The notes: generated by a model from the letters alone, not told the origin. Shown: positions 9,046 to 17,584, numbered from the stretch's first letter. The stretch: 64,000 nucleotides of DNA from an uncultured Kiloniellaceae bacterium (GCA_947500035.1 CANMQP010000008.1:98928-162927); one strand, 5' to 3'. Numbers and translations are program-made.

Positions 9046-9801
9046 CTACTGGGCCAGAAAACCGCCATCGGCGCTGAGAACATGGCCGGCCACAAAGGAG
9101 GCACGGTCCGACGCCAGCCAGAGAATGGCCTCCGCAACCTCCTCCGGCTGTCCCAATCGACGCAGGGGCAGACCGGCGGCCACGGCGGACATATCGGCAA
9201 CCTTCGAGGCCCGCAGCATCGGCGTATCGACCCGGCCGGGCGCCACGGCATTGATGCGAACGCCCTGCGGCCCGTACTCCATCGCGGCGGATTTCGTCAG
9301 GGAGATCATCGCAGCCTTGGAAGCGGAATAGACGGCAAAACCCGGGTTCGGGTTTCTGATCCCGCTGACCGAAGCAATATTGACGATCGCCCCGCCACCG
9401 GCCTCGAGCATTCTGCTGATCTGCCCGCGCATCGCCACATGGATCGCGCGGACATTGACGGCAAAGACCCGGTCGAAAACCTCCAGAGGCTGATCGATCA
9501 AAGGCATCCGTTTTTCCTGGTATCCGGCGTTGTTCACCGCAATATCAAGACCGCCCAGCCAGTCGACAGCCGCCCGTGAGACCGTCTCTATCTGCTCGGG
9601 TTCCAGGAGGTCGCAGGCCAAGAAGTGAATTTCTCCCGGAAGCGCCGCAGCCGCGGCGGCAACCTCTGCGCCCTGCAACTCGTTGCGTCCCGTGATCACA
9701 ACCCTTGCGCCCCGGGACGCGAATGCCAGCGCCGTGGCCCGGCCAATACCCGAAGTTCCACCGGACAGCAGAACGCTCTTGCCTTCGAACTCGTTCTTCA
9801 T
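9046..9801 (-). CDS. SDR-family oxidoreductase
   Basis: A 251-residue classical short-chain dehydrogenase/reductase. Cofactor motif GGTSGIGRA (residues 14-22), the structural NNAG motif near 90, catalytic Ser in IASVSG and the YxxxK pair in YSASKAA (about 158-162) are all present. The C-terminus ends GHVLSADGG, common in the family. The residues after the second strand (GRNE) fit NADP use, but this is weak. Its ATG overlaps the stop of the AlaX-type gene by 4 bases, so the two are translationally coupled. Confidence 0.9.
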   Translation of the reverse strand: MKNEFEGKSVLLSGGTSGIGRATALAFASRGARVVITGRNELQGAEVAAAAAALPGEIHFLACDLLEPEQIETVSRAAVDWLGGLDIAVNNAGYQEKRMPLIDQPLEVFDRVFAVNVRAIHVAMRGQISRMLEAGGGAIVNIASVSGIRNPNPGFAVYSASKAAMISLTKSAAMEYGPQGVRINAVAPGRVDTPMLRASKVADMSAVAAGLPLRRLGQPEEVAEAILWLASDRASFVAGHVLSADGGFLAQ

Positions 9802-10523
9802 AGAGACAACTCGACCAGGCCAATCCGCAGCCTGCGGTTATGACGCCCCTTGTTCTCCACCTTCAGGATTTTCAACTCGCCCGCCTGCCCTGTCGAGGTC
9901 AAATGCGTGCCGCCGCAAGCCTGCCGGTCCAGGCCTTCGATCTCGACGACCCGCACGCGGCCGTCCGCCTGCGGCGGAGGTGTCACCGCCTTGCTGCGCA
10001 GGGTTCCGTTCTCCTGAGCGGCCTCCGACAAGGACACAAGAGCCGTCTGCACGGGGAGGTCCTGCCGCACGATGTCGTTGATGGCAGGCTCCAGCGCACG
10101 GAGACGCTCATTGTCCGCACCCGGCAGGTCGAAGTCGATCCGCGCCGTAGCGTTGTCCGAGATCTGCGCGCCGGTTACCAGCGCTCCATCGAATTCCCGG
10201 AACACCAGCGCGTTGGCGATATGCAAAGCGGTGTGCAGACGGCACATCTGCGCCCGGAAGACCGGATCGACTATCGCAGAAACAGCGCCTGAAGGCTCGA
10301 GCTGATCCGCGAGCAGATGCCACAGCTGTCCACCGCGCGCCTCAAGACCGGTGATCGCCGTCGCACCACCGGACCACTCCAGCACGCCACGGTCGGCAGG
10401 CTGCCCGCCGCCGCCCGGATAGAAGCTGGACCGGGAGAGCAGCACCCGCCCCGGCTCTGCCTGTACGACCTCGGTTTCGACCTCGAAAAGATCAGGATTT
10501 TCGTGACATAGGTACTGAGACAT
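9798..10523 (-). CDS. Alanyl-tRNA editing protein (AlaX-like)
   Basis: About 241 residues from the ATG at 10523 (sequence MSQYLCHENP); the open frame extends upstream to 10757 but that part has no family similarity. It is a free-standing relative of the AlaRS editing domain, which hydrolyses mischarged Ser- or Gly-tRNA(Ala). Features seen are SFYPGGGGQPADRG near residue 35, the zinc/active-site motif HTALH (HxxxH) and the C-terminal CGGTHL. Length fits AlaX-M. Coupled by an ATGA overlap to the SDR gene, a partnership with no obvious functional logic. Confidence 0.85.
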   Translation of the reverse strand: MSQYLCHENPDLFEVETEVVQAEPGRVLLSRSSFYPGGGGQPADRGVLEWSGGATAITGLEARGGQLWHLLADQLEPSGAVSAIVDPVFRAQMCRLHTALHIANALVFREFDGALVTGAQISDNATARIDFDLPGADNERLRALEPAINDIVRQDLPVQTALVSLSEAAQENGTLRSKAVTPPPQADGRVRVVEIEGLDRQACGGTHLTSTGQAGELKILKVENKGRHNRRLRIGLVELSL

Positions 10524-10748
10524 TGATCCAACCATACTAAACGCTGAGCAGCGGGATGACAGCAGCGGAAGACCGGAGTGTCTTGGTAAAAATTGACCTC
10601 CCGCAACGTCGGTTGACGCCAGCAGAAGCAGCCCGATTTGACAGACCGGTGGTGAGGGGCGAATACTTCGCGCGCTGGCAAGCCCTCCAAACGGGCAGCC
10701 GGTGAGGGAAGAAACGCAAAGAATAACCGACAGTGGGCGGCTCACATT

Positions 10749-11294
10749 TTGGATCAACTGGAACGTCTCGAAAGCTATCGGGACCGGCTATACGGCTATG
10801 CAATCAGCTTGTCTCAAGACCCTGATCTTTCTCGGGATCTGGTTCAAGACTGCGCCCTTAAGGCCTTGAGTGCTAAGAAAGTTCCACAGGATGAACCGGC
10901 TTTTCGTGCCTGGCTTTTCAGAATTCTGCGCAATGCCTTTCTCGATCACCTGCGGGCCGCCGACAGGCTCGCTGACTTCACATTCGATGACTCGGACGAC
11001 CTCGATCCGGGCGTCTGGTCCGCGGAGGAACGCATGGTCGACGCCGTGACGGTCCGGGTCGCCCTGGCAGCTATGCCCGCAGGCCAGCGTGATATACTCG
11101 CGCTGATCGACGTCGCAGGTTTGCGCTACGCGGAAGCGGCAACACTGCTGGACGTTCCCGTCGGTACGGTCATGAGCCGCGTCAGCCGCGCCCGGCAGGC
11201 ACTGCTGCTCCGCATCTCGGGCTCCAACGTGACGCCCCTCAAATCCGCACTCAAATCCGCAGTCAATTCGGCGCAGGGAGGCCGCAGACGATGA
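10749..11294 (+). CDS. ECF-type RNA polymerase sigma factor
   Basis: A 181-residue ECF sigma factor beginning at a TTG (10749). Region 2 spans about residues 8-75 (SRDLVQDCALKAL, FRAWLFRILRNAFLDHLR) and region 4 about 105-155 (LAALPAGQRDIL-like segment and GTVMSRVSRARQALL). It overlaps the anti-sigma gene by ATGA. It likely directs transcription of the sulfite dehydrogenase operon at 12290, where a GGAAT-N17-CGTT sequence is found. No such motif of equal quality is visible ahead of its own gene. Confidence 0.9.
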   Translation: MDQLERLESYRDRLYGYAISLSQDPDLSRDLVQDCALKALSAKKVPQDEPAFRAWLFRILRNAFLDHLRAADRLADFTFDDSDDLDPGVWSAEERMVDAVTVRVALAAMPAGQRDILALIDVAGLRYAEAATLLDVPVGTVMSRVSRARQALLLRISGSNVTPLKSALKSAVNSAQGGRRR

Positions 11295-12145
11295 GCCGCC
11301 TCCATAGAGACTGGAAAACGCTGAACGCCTATGTCGACGGAGAACTGACAGCGAATGAAGCCGCCGCGGTTGCGCGCGACATCGCACAGGATCCGCCCAC
11401 AGCAGAAAGCGCAGCCGCGCTCGCGAGTTTGAAATCCGCGCTCCTCGAGCAAGCGGAAGCCCCCGAGGATTTCCAGCTCCTGCCTGCCGGCTCCAATCCG
11501 AAGAAACCGGCAGGTTGGCAGGCGCTAAGATGGCGGGCGCTAAGATGGCAGGCGGCACACACGGCCGCGACGGCAGCGGCGCTGGTCATTTTTATCGCCG
11601 TGGGCGCACTCTGGCATTGGAGTGCCACAAATGCGGGAGACAGGAATTCACCCGCGGTCGCCTGGCATCAGGAAGCCGCCGAAATCCACCGGGATTGGGT
11701 TGCGAAGAAATCGGACGAACGCCCGCCGTCGCTCGACATCCCGGCAACCGCAGCGCTCACGGCGCCGGAACTGCGCATCCCGGATCTCTCCGACAGCGGA
11801 CTGACACCGATCCTGCTGGAACCCGAAGCGCAGCTCGGCGGCATGACCGGCTATCGGGTCGGATATGGCGGCACGCGGGGCTGCCGGATCAGCTTTTTTG
11901 TGCTGCAGGGCGACGGAGGAATTCCTGGACATTTGACAACACTCAAAGCCGGCGGTCCGCAGGTTTTGGCGTGGCGTCACGATCAGGCCCACTATTTCCT
12001 GATGGCTGAAGGTATGGCCGAAACCCGTTTCGGTCTGATCGCGCGCACACTGCAAAACGTGACAGCGAACTGGCAGCCGCTCTCGCCGGAAATCCGCACG
12101 GCACTGCAGCAGAACCGCCAATTAAGTACGCCCTGCACAGCCTGA
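11291..12145 (+). CDS. Anti-sigma factor, single-pass membrane protein
   Basis: A 284-residue protein coupled to the ECF sigma gene by a 4-base overlap. The N-terminal cytoplasmic part (LNAYVDGELTANEAAAVARDI) has the usual anti-sigma helical pattern but lacks the zinc HxxxCxxC motif. One transmembrane helix is seen at about residues 97-113, and a roughly 165-residue periplasmic domain with GYRVGYGGTRGCRISFFVLQ follows. Just before the helix a perfect 15-base tandem duplication (11522-11551) yields ALRWRALRW. Likely senses a periplasmic signal, perhaps sulfite or an oxidant, and releases the sigma factor. Confidence 0.8.
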   Translation: MSRLHRDWKTLNAYVDGELTANEAAAVARDIAQDPPTAESAAALASLKSALLEQAEAPEDFQLLPAGSNPKKPAGWQALRWRALRWQAAHTAATAAALVIFIAVGALWHWSATNAGDRNSPAVAWHQEAAEIHRDWVAKKSDERPPSLDIPATAALTAPELRIPDLSDSGLTPILLEPEAQLGGMTGYRVGYGGTRGCRISFFVLQGDGGIPGHLTTLKAGGPQVLAWRHDQAHYFLMAEGMAETRFGLIARTLQNVTANWQPLSPEIRTALQQNRQLSTPCTA

Positions 12146-12180
12146 ACGGCCAACCTTCTCAAAAAAAATGACGAGGAGAT

Positions 12181-12206
12181 GGAATAGAATCCGCTCCTCC
12201 GGCGTT
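12181..12206 (+). promoter_or_regulatory. Putative ECF-type promoter ahead of the sulfite dehydrogenase gene
   Basis: GGAAT (12181-12185) and CGTT (12203-12206) are separated by 17 bases, the arrangement of many alphaproteobacterial ECF promoters. It lies 84 bases upstream of the sulfite dehydrogenase start and just after the anti-sigma gene, so the sigma factor encoded upstream is the natural candidate. Confidence 0.45.
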
Positions 12207-12289
12207 TCTTCTCCCGAGTGCCTGATCCGAAGGGTCCGGTCGCTTGCGTAAAAGAACAATAAACTGCAAAAAATTTTCGGGAGGAAGAG

Positions 12290-13606
12290 ATGCCGAGTGG
12301 GAAACAAGACCGCGGCCTATGCGAACTTTACCAGAAAGATCCGGAGCGCGCCGACAAGCTGGTTTTCGGGCGCGAAGCACATAAAGACCGCCGCGGGTTT
12401 CTGCGCGGCGCCGGCCTCGCGACCATGGGCGCCATGCTGGGCGCGACCATCCCCTTTCACCGTAACTTTCCCGCAGGCCTGATCCCGGCGGCCATGGCCG
12501 ATGACGGCGAGATGGCCCTCTTCAAGACCAAGGACGGCCTCACCCTGCTCAACGACCGGCCGATCAACGCGGAAACCCCGCCGCATCTGCTGGACGACCC
12601 CGTCACCCCAAACGAACGCCACTTCGTGCGCAACAACGGCGTCGTGCCGGACATTGCCTATGAAATGGATGCCTCCGATTGGCGCCTGAAGATCGATGGG
12701 GACGTCAACACGCCCCTGGAATTCTCGCTCGAGGAACTCAAGAGCAAATTCGAGAACGTCACGCTTAAACTTCAGATCGAATGCGGCGGGAACGGCCGCG
12801 CGGCCTTCAATCCGCCGGCCCGGGGCAATCAGTGGACCCTGGGCGCGATCGGCAATGCGGAATGGACCGGCGTGCGCTACGCGGATGTTCTGAAGGCGGC
12901 GGGCGTCAAGGATTCAGCCATCTACACGGCGCACTACAGTCTGGACGGGCATCTTTCCGGCGATCCGGACAAGCTGCCGATCTCCCGAGGCGTGCCGCTC
13001 GCGAAAGCCATGGAACCGCACTCGATCATCGCCTTCGCCATGAACGGCGGACCGATCCCGGCCCTGCACGGCTTTCCGGTCCGGACCATCTGCCCGGGCT
13101 GGGCCGGTTCGACCTCGCAGAAATGGCTGCAGCGGATCGAACTGCGCAACGTGGTGCACGACGGGCCGAAGATGACCGGCACCTCCTACCGCGTCCCCTA
13201 CTATCCGGTCGCGCCGGGCACCAAGGTCGACAAGGCGGACTTCAAGATCATGGAGGCCATGCCGGTCAAATCCCTGATCACCACCCCGCAGACCAACCAG
13301 ACCATCGGCGAGCGGCGGCTGGCGCTGCGCGGCCATGCCTGGGCAGGTGACAACAGCGTCAGCCGCGTGGATATCTCGCATGATTTCGGCGCCACCTGGA
13401 CCCAGGCCGATCTGGCGCCACCGCCCAATCCCTATTCCTGGCAGACCTGGTCCGCGGAAATCACTTTCCCGGAGAAAGGCTATTACGAGGTCTGGGCCCG
13501 GGCGACCGACGACAAGGGCAACAGCCAGCCCTTCGCGATCAACTGGAATCCCAAGGGCTACCTCAACAATAGCATGCACAGGATCGCCGTGACGGTCAGC
13601 GCCTGA
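12290..13606 (+). CDS. sorA: Periplasmic molybdenum sulfite dehydrogenase (SorA-like)
   Basis: A 438-residue sulfite oxidase-family enzyme. It has a Tat signal with the twin arginines at 34-35 (RRGFLRGAGLATM), then the oxidoreductase Mo-pterin domain, whose molybdenum ligand is most likely Cys165 in IECGGNG, and a C-terminal Mo-co dimerisation domain (about 300-435, including GHAWAGDNSVSRVDIS). A strong SD (GGGAGGAAGAG) precedes the ATG. It should oxidise sulfite to sulfate in the periplasm and pass electrons to the cytochrome c encoded next. Preceded by an ECF sigma/anti-sigma pair. The symbol rests on family and context. Confidence 0.85.
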   Translation: MPSGKQDRGLCELYQKDPERADKLVFGREAHKDRRGFLRGAGLATMGAMLGATIPFHRNFPAGLIPAAMADDGEMALFKTKDGLTLLNDRPINAETPPHLLDDPVTPNERHFVRNNGVVPDIAYEMDASDWRLKIDGDVNTPLEFSLEELKSKFENVTLKLQIECGGNGRAAFNPPARGNQWTLGAIGNAEWTGVRYADVLKAAGVKDSAIYTAHYSLDGHLSGDPDKLPISRGVPLAKAMEPHSIIAFAMNGGPIPALHGFPVRTICPGWAGSTSQKWLQRIELRNVVHDGPKMTGTSYRVPYYPVAPGTKVDKADFKIMEAMPVKSLITTPQTNQTIGERRLALRGHAWAGDNSVSRVDISHDFGATWTQADLAPPPNPYSWQTWSAEITFPEKGYYEVWARATDDKGNSQPFAINWNPKGYLNNSMHRIAVTVSA

Positions 13607-13653
13607 GTCCCCCGGGCGCGAAACCGCCGGACAGTCCCCTGTCCGTTCGGCGT

Positions 13654-13731
13654 GGAAAGCCGGCCTGTTTCTTGAAACCTGATATCCTCGATCCCCCCAT
13701 CGAACTTCATCAGGTTTCAGGCCGGCTTTCC
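13654..13731. other. Long hairpin between sulfite dehydrogenase and cytochrome genes
   Basis: Outer arms 13654-13667 and 13718-13731 are perfectly complementary over 14 bases, and inner arms GAAACCTGAT (13674-13683) and ATCAGGTTTC (13709-13718) pair perfectly, with a bulge between them. No T-run follows on the plus strand, so it may stabilise the upstream message or tune relative expression rather than terminate. Confidence 0.6.
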
Positions 13732-13768
13732 CTTGTCCACTTCCCGACCCCAGCATTGGATCCGATAT

Positions 13769-14155
13769 ATGCTTTTCTCCCTTGAGCGCGCCCTGCCTGC
13801 CTTGGCCTTTACGTTACTGCTCCCAGCCCTCAGTCAGGCCGAAACCATCTCACCCGCTCCAGGTCCGACACAGACAGCGGCGCAAACTGCGACGGCGGCC
13901 GCGACCATTGACGAAGACGACGAATTCGGCCCGGACTGGCCACTTGGACCGGGCCGTGAGGACACCGGATATCTCTGCGGCGCCTGCCACTCTCTGGCCA
14001 TCGTCAAGCAACAGGGCCTCACGCGTGGCGACTGGGACGAGCTGATAGACTGGATGGTGGAGGAACAGGGTATGGCCGAACTTGAGACCAGCGAACGGGA
14101 CCTGATCCTGGATTATCTCGCCGAGCATTTTAATGTGGACCGGGTGCTGAAATAG
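13769..14155 (+). CDS. Periplasmic c-type cytochrome, probable SorB-like subunit
   Basis: About 128 residues from the ATG at 13769, which opens a good signal peptide (MLFSLERALPALAFTLLLP, cleavage after SQA); a TTG at 13733 is an alternative. A single haem site CGACH is at about residues 70-74, followed by a compact helical domain with WDELIDWMVEEQGM, in which Met is a likely sixth ligand. Between signal and haem is a low-complexity Ala/Thr and acidic stretch. Position after the molybdenum subunit suggests that it is the electron acceptor of sulfite oxidation. Confidence 0.8.
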   Translation: MLFSLERALPALAFTLLLPALSQAETISPAPGPTQTAAQTATAAATIDEDDEFGPDWPLGPGREDTGYLCGACHSLAIVKQQGLTRGDWDELIDWMVEEQGMAELETSERDLILDYLAEHFNVDRVLK

Positions 14156-14189
14156 CGCGCCATGGCCCGTTGTCAGGCATTTTCGCCCA

Positions 14190-14882
14190 TTAGCGACCTT
14201 TAAAAGGTGCGACCCGGTTCCATCGCAGCGGCTTCCGGCTCCAGTGGGTTTCAATCGCCTGCGTAAAGTCCGCGCGCACGAGCTTGCCGCGCGCCGAGCA
14301 CCAGTCACCGGAATCACGGCGGACCACAAAACCCTCGACCGGTAAGTCCGCGTAAGCGCTGCGGCAGTCCTTTATCAGGCCGAGAAGATCCTCGAGTAAA
14401 AACTCTCCTGCAGAAAGCCGGGGAACTCTCGCCAATCCGGCTTCTACCGCCAGGGCATCGCGTCGTTTGACGGACGCGAAACGCCCCTCATTCAGATCGT
14501 AAAGATCGAACAACAAAAACCAGTCGGGTAGGTTGTCGTAGGCAACGGAGTGCATGGCTGCGCACCATTCGCCGAACAGGATCCTATCCGCCGTCAGCAA
14601 ATCCCGCAGCGCATACTGATGCTGCCCGAGCCAGGCGTTCAGGCGCGAGAACTGCCCTTTGTAGGGGGCCTGCAAATACTGACCGCGGTTCTGGACGCGC
14701 AGCTGGCCGTCGGGTCCGAGCGAAATTCCGATGTTCGCGCCATCCAGCTTCTCCTCGACCACGACGGGACCCGCGAGAAGCCCCTCGACCTCACTGGCCG
14801 AGAGCAGCTTGTCGTCACGGGGAGCGCCCTCACCCAGCCAGGCGAGATGCGCCGTCTGCGGGAACCTGAAAAAGTCGGTCAT
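14190..14882 (-). CDS. RNA ligase of the nucleotidyltransferase superfamily (Rnl2-like)
   Basis: A 230-residue ATP-dependent ligase. The adenylation motif I is EEKLDGAN with the nucleophile Lys near residue 45; RVQNRGQYL follows as motif Ia, FGEWCAAMHSV resembles motif III, EGFVVRR motif IV and GKLVRADF motif V. There is no OB-fold or added C-terminal domain of typical DNA ligases, which favours the RNA_ligase family of T4 Rnl2 type. It would join 3'-OH and 5'-PO4 RNA ends via an AMP intermediate. It is divergent from a macrodomain hydrolase gene 133 bases away. The physiological substrate is unknown. Confidence 0.8.
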   Translation of the reverse strand: MTDFFRFPQTAHLAWLGEGAPRDDKLLSASEVEGLLAGPVVVEEKLDGANIGISLGPDGQLRVQNRGQYLQAPYKGQFSRLNAWLGQHQYALRDLLTADRILFGEWCAAMHSVAYDNLPDWFLLFDLYDLNEGRFASVKRRDALAVEAGLARVPRLSAGEFLLEDLLGLIKDCRSAYADLPVEGFVVRRDSGDWCSARGKLVRADFTQAIETHWSRKPLRWNRVAPFKGR

Positions 14883-15015
14883 TTGATCTGAAGCCGTCGT
14901 TTATAACTGCGGATCGTCATAGCACGTGGATACGGCAACCGACATCCTCGTCGTATTGGACGGCATGACATTCTGTTATTCTGAGGTGCGAGACCGAGTT
15001 GTAGAGAGACGAAAG

Positions 15016-15552
15016 ATGACAAAAGGCATGTCCGTCCACCTAGGCGATATTACGAAACTCGAGATCGACGCCATCGTGAACGCGGCGAATTCCTCGCTGC
15101 TGGGCGGCGGCGGGGTCGATGGAGCCATACACAGGGCAGCGGGACCTGAGCTGGTGATGGAATGCCGGATGCTGAAGGGCTGCAAGACCGGAAACGCCAA
15201 GATCACAAAAGGCTATAATCTGCCGGCTCGCTTTATCGTGCATACGGTGGGACCGGTCTGGAACGGTGGCGATACGGGGGAACCGGCGCTGCTGGCATCC
15301 TGTTACCGGCGGTCCCTTGAAGTGGCCGCGGAGTATGACATCTCCAGCATTGCCTTTCCGGCCATCTCGACCGGGATCTATCGCTATCCGCCCGATGCCG
15401 CCGCGGAAATCGCGGTCAAAACCACCTCGGAATTCCTCTCGCTGAAAACGCCGCTGCAAAGGGTGATCTTCTGTTGCTTCGACACCGCCAGCTTTGAGCG
15501 GCATGAAGCGGCGATCTCCCGCTATGGCGACACCGAGAACACTTCAAGCTAA
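15016..15552 (+). CDS. Macrodomain protein (O-acetyl-ADP-ribose deacetylase type)
   Basis: About 178 residues from the ATG at 15016, chosen because of the purine-rich GAGAGACGAAAG just before it; a GTG at 14926 would add 30 residues without family similarity. It is a single MacroD-type domain: [20 protein letters not shown], then [14 protein letters not shown] and the loop [12 protein letters not shown] are diagnostic. Members hydrolyse O-acetyl-ADP-ribose, ADP-ribosylated side chains or ADP-ribose phosphates left by RNA repair. Divergent from the RNA ligase gene, which makes an RNA-repair by-product a reasonable, untested substrate. Confidence 0.9.
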   Translation: MTKGMSVHLGDITKLEIDAIVNAANSSLLGGGGVDGAIHRAAGPELVMECRMLKGCKTGNAKITKGYNLPARFIVHTVGPVWNGGDTGEPALLASCYRRSLEVAAEYDISSIAFPAISTGIYRYPPDAAAEIAVKTTSEFLSLKTPLQRVIFCCFDTASFERHEAAISRYGDTENTSS

Positions 15553-15594
15553 AAACCCTTTGCAGGGGAACCGTCAATCGGGCCGATATTCGCC

Positions 15595-15633
15595 TTGACA
15601 TGATACCTTTTAGTATTATATTAAAATGATACC
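15595..15633 (+). promoter_or_regulatory. Promoter and repeat operator for arsR-type/SRPBCC operon
   Basis: A near-consensus promoter is visible: TTGACA (15595-15600), 16-base spacer, TATATT (15617-15622). The spacer and the segment after the -10 each hold ATGATACC (15600-15607 and 15626-15633), and GTATTA in the spacer is a partial inverse. An ArsR-family repressor bound there would block polymerase, consistent with autoregulation. Confidence 0.5.
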
Positions 15634-15708
15634 ATTTGGTTTTATGTTGGAGACTCTCATGGATGGATTTTCGTCACCTGCGACCGGCTGCTTGCGGCCG
15701 GAGAACCC

Positions 15709-16071
15709 ATGACCGGACTCTCCTCCGGCCCGTCTCCCGGAGAGGTCCAGGGTGCGTTTCGTGCCCTGGCCGACCCAACCCGGCGGGACATTCTGTTGCT
15801 GCTGTGCGACCAGGATATGACCATCGGCGAGGTCGCCGATCGCTTCGACATCACCCGCGCCGCCGTCAAGAAACATCTGACCGTTCTGGAGGAAGGCGCA
15901 CTGATTTCCGTCCACCCGAGTGGCCGGGAGCGCATTAACCGCCTCGAGCCAATGGGGCTTAAAAGCGTCGCCGACTGGCTGAACACCTTCAACCAATTCT
16001 GGGATGAGCGCCTGCTGGCCTTGCAGATCGCCGTCGAAAAGGAAGAGAAAAAGAAAGCGAAGAAGACATGA
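15709..16071 (+). CDS. ArsR-family transcriptional regulator
   Basis: A 120-residue winged-helix repressor of the ArsR superfamily, of the subtype paired with SRPBCC proteins. The core reads FRALADPTRRDILLLL, then IGEVADRFDITRAAVKKHLTVLEE, the recognition helix region. Cysteines typical of arsenic or metal sensors are absent (only one Cys, in LLLCDQ), so it is not a metal sensor in the classical sense. The C-terminus is a Lys/Glu-rich tail. Its stop overlaps the SRPBCC gene start (ATGA). A TTGACA/TATATT promoter with repeats lies upstream. Confidence 0.85.
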   Translation: MTGLSSGPSPGEVQGAFRALADPTRRDILLLLCDQDMTIGEVADRFDITRAAVKKHLTVLEEGALISVHPSGRERINRLEPMGLKSVADWLNTFNQFWDERLLALQIAVEKEEKKKAKKT

Positions 16072-16574
16072 CCACAGGAACATTGCCCGATGCAACACAG
16101 GCCGATACCGCCCACACGACCATCCGCAAGACGGTTTTCTTCAATGCCTCACGCGAGACGGTCTGGGCCTTCCTGACCGAACAGGACAAGCTGGCGCAAT
16201 GGTTCCATCGGCCCGGGAAAGACCTTGCGGACGGCGAGGACTATGCCCTGATCCGAGCCGATGACGACGGCAGTAAAGGACCCATCATCTGGGGCCGGGT
16301 TATTTCGATGGAAGCCCCCAGCAAACTGGTCACCAGCTTCATCATCACCCCCTTCGGCGGCACAGAGACCATCGTCACCTGGGTTCTCGAAGAAGCCGCG
16401 GGAGGCACCCGCCTCTCCCTGACCCACGAAGGCGTGGCTGAAGCAGCGGGCGCGGAAACCCTGCGCATGCTGATGTCGCTCGATCGCGGCTGGGACGAGC
16501 ATCTCGAGACGATGCGAAAAGCCGCTGCGCTCGAAGCTGCAATCGCTTCCGGCCAGGAGATGGCCGGAGCCTAA
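16068..16574 (+). CDS. SRPBCC/AHSA1-domain protein
   Basis: A 168-residue START-like (AHSA1) protein. The hallmark N-terminal strand is seen as IRKTVFFNASRETVWAFLTEQDKLAQWF, and the C-terminal helix segment is HLETMRKAAALEA. Such proteins bind hydrophobic ligands in a helix-grip cavity and are often co-transcribed with an ArsR-type repressor, as here with a 4-base overlap. The ligand is unknown. Its stop is 17 bases from the convergent acuI stop. Confidence 0.85.
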   Translation: MTTGTLPDATQADTAHTTIRKTVFFNASRETVWAFLTEQDKLAQWFHRPGKDLADGEDYALIRADDDGSKGPIIWGRVISMEAPSKLVTSFIITPFGGTETIVTWVLEEAAGGTRLSLTHEGVAEAAGAETLRMLMSLDRGWDEHLETMRKAAALEAAIASGQEMAGA

Positions 16575-16591
16575 ACTGCAGGAGGCTGAGC

Positions 16592-17584
16592 TCAGGCGTT
16601 TACGTCCACGACGACACGGCCTTTGACCTGCCCCTTCAGGATCGCTTTGCCGAGCCCGGGCAGGTCGGCCAGTGTCGCCGGTTCGATCATGGCCTCCAAT
16701 TTCTCGAGAGGAAGATCCTTCGCCAGGCGTTCCCAGGCCTTGACCCGCGCGTCATAGGGCTTCATGACGGAATCGATGCCCAGCAGATTGACGCCACGCA
16801 AGAGGAAGGGAATGACGCTGCCGGGAAGATCCGCGCCTGCGGCAAGACCGACGGCGGCGACCGACGCGCCATATTTCATCTGCCCCAAAACACGGGCCAG
16901 CATGGCGCTGCCGACCGCATCGACACAGCCGGCCCAAGTCTCTTTTTCCAGCGGACGTTTGACGGTTTCGTTGATCTCCTCCCTCGGAACGATCTGCGTG
17001 GCGCCCAGCGACTTCAGATAATCGGCAGTCTCGGGCCGTCCGGTGACTGCGGCCACCTCATAACCCAGATTGGCAAGAATCGCCGTGGCGACGGAACCGA
17101 CGCCCCCGGCAGCGCCGGTCACCAGCACCGGACCCTTCGCGGGTTCAAGGCCATGGTCTTCCAGTGCCATGATCGCGAGCATCGCCGTGAAGCCGGCCGT
17201 GCCGATCGCCATGGCGTTGCGGGTGGAAATGCCGTCCGGCAAGGGCACCAGCCAGTCGGCCTTGACGCAGGCCTTCTGCGCATAGCCGCCCCACCAGGCC
17301 TCGCCCACGCGCCAGCCGGTCAGCACGACCTTGTCGCCCGGCTTGTAGCGGTCATCGCTGGAGTTCTCGACCGTCCCGGCAAAATCGACGCCGGGCACAT
17401 GGGGGTAGTTGCGCACCAGCCCGCCACCGGAGCCGACGCACATGCCGTCCTTGTAGTTCACGGTGGAATACTCGACCGCAACGGTGACATCGCCTTCCGG
17501 CAACTGAGATTCATCCAGCTCCTGCACGGCAGCCGTGGTTTTGCCCTCTTCGTCTTTTTCGACCAGCAATGCCTTGAAGCTCAT
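16592..17584 (-). CDS. acuI: Acryloyl-CoA reductase (NADPH), AcuI
   Basis: A 330-residue medium-chain dehydrogenase/reductase of the AcuI/YhdH quinone-oxidoreductase group. Features include the N-terminal GroES-like part with NYKDGMCVGSGGG, PGVDFAGTV, and the nucleotide-binding VTGAAGGVGSVATAI (about residues 155-169). No structural zinc cysteines are present, as expected for AcuI. It reduces toxic acryloyl-CoA to propanoyl-CoA. Its place downstream of a dmdA-like and a dmdB-like gene fits DMSP catabolism, and in Ruegeria pomeroyi dmdA and acuI are likewise neighbours (recalled knowledge). Confidence 0.85.
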   Translation of the reverse strand: MSFKALLVEKDEEGKTTAAVQELDESQLPEGDVTVAVEYSTVNYKDGMCVGSGGGLVRNYPHVPGVDFAGTVENSSDDRYKPGDKVVLTGWRVGEAWWGGYAQKACVKADWLVPLPDGISTRNAMAIGTAGFTAMLAIMALEDHGLEPAKGPVLVTGAAGGVGSVATAILANLGYEVAAVTGRPETADYLKSLGATQIVPREEINETVKRPLEKETWAGCVDAVGSAMLARVLGQMKYGASVAAVGLAAGADLPGSVIPFLLRGVNLLGIDSVMKPYDARVKAWERLAKDLPLEKLEAMIEPATLADLPGLGKAILKGQVKGRVVVDVNA

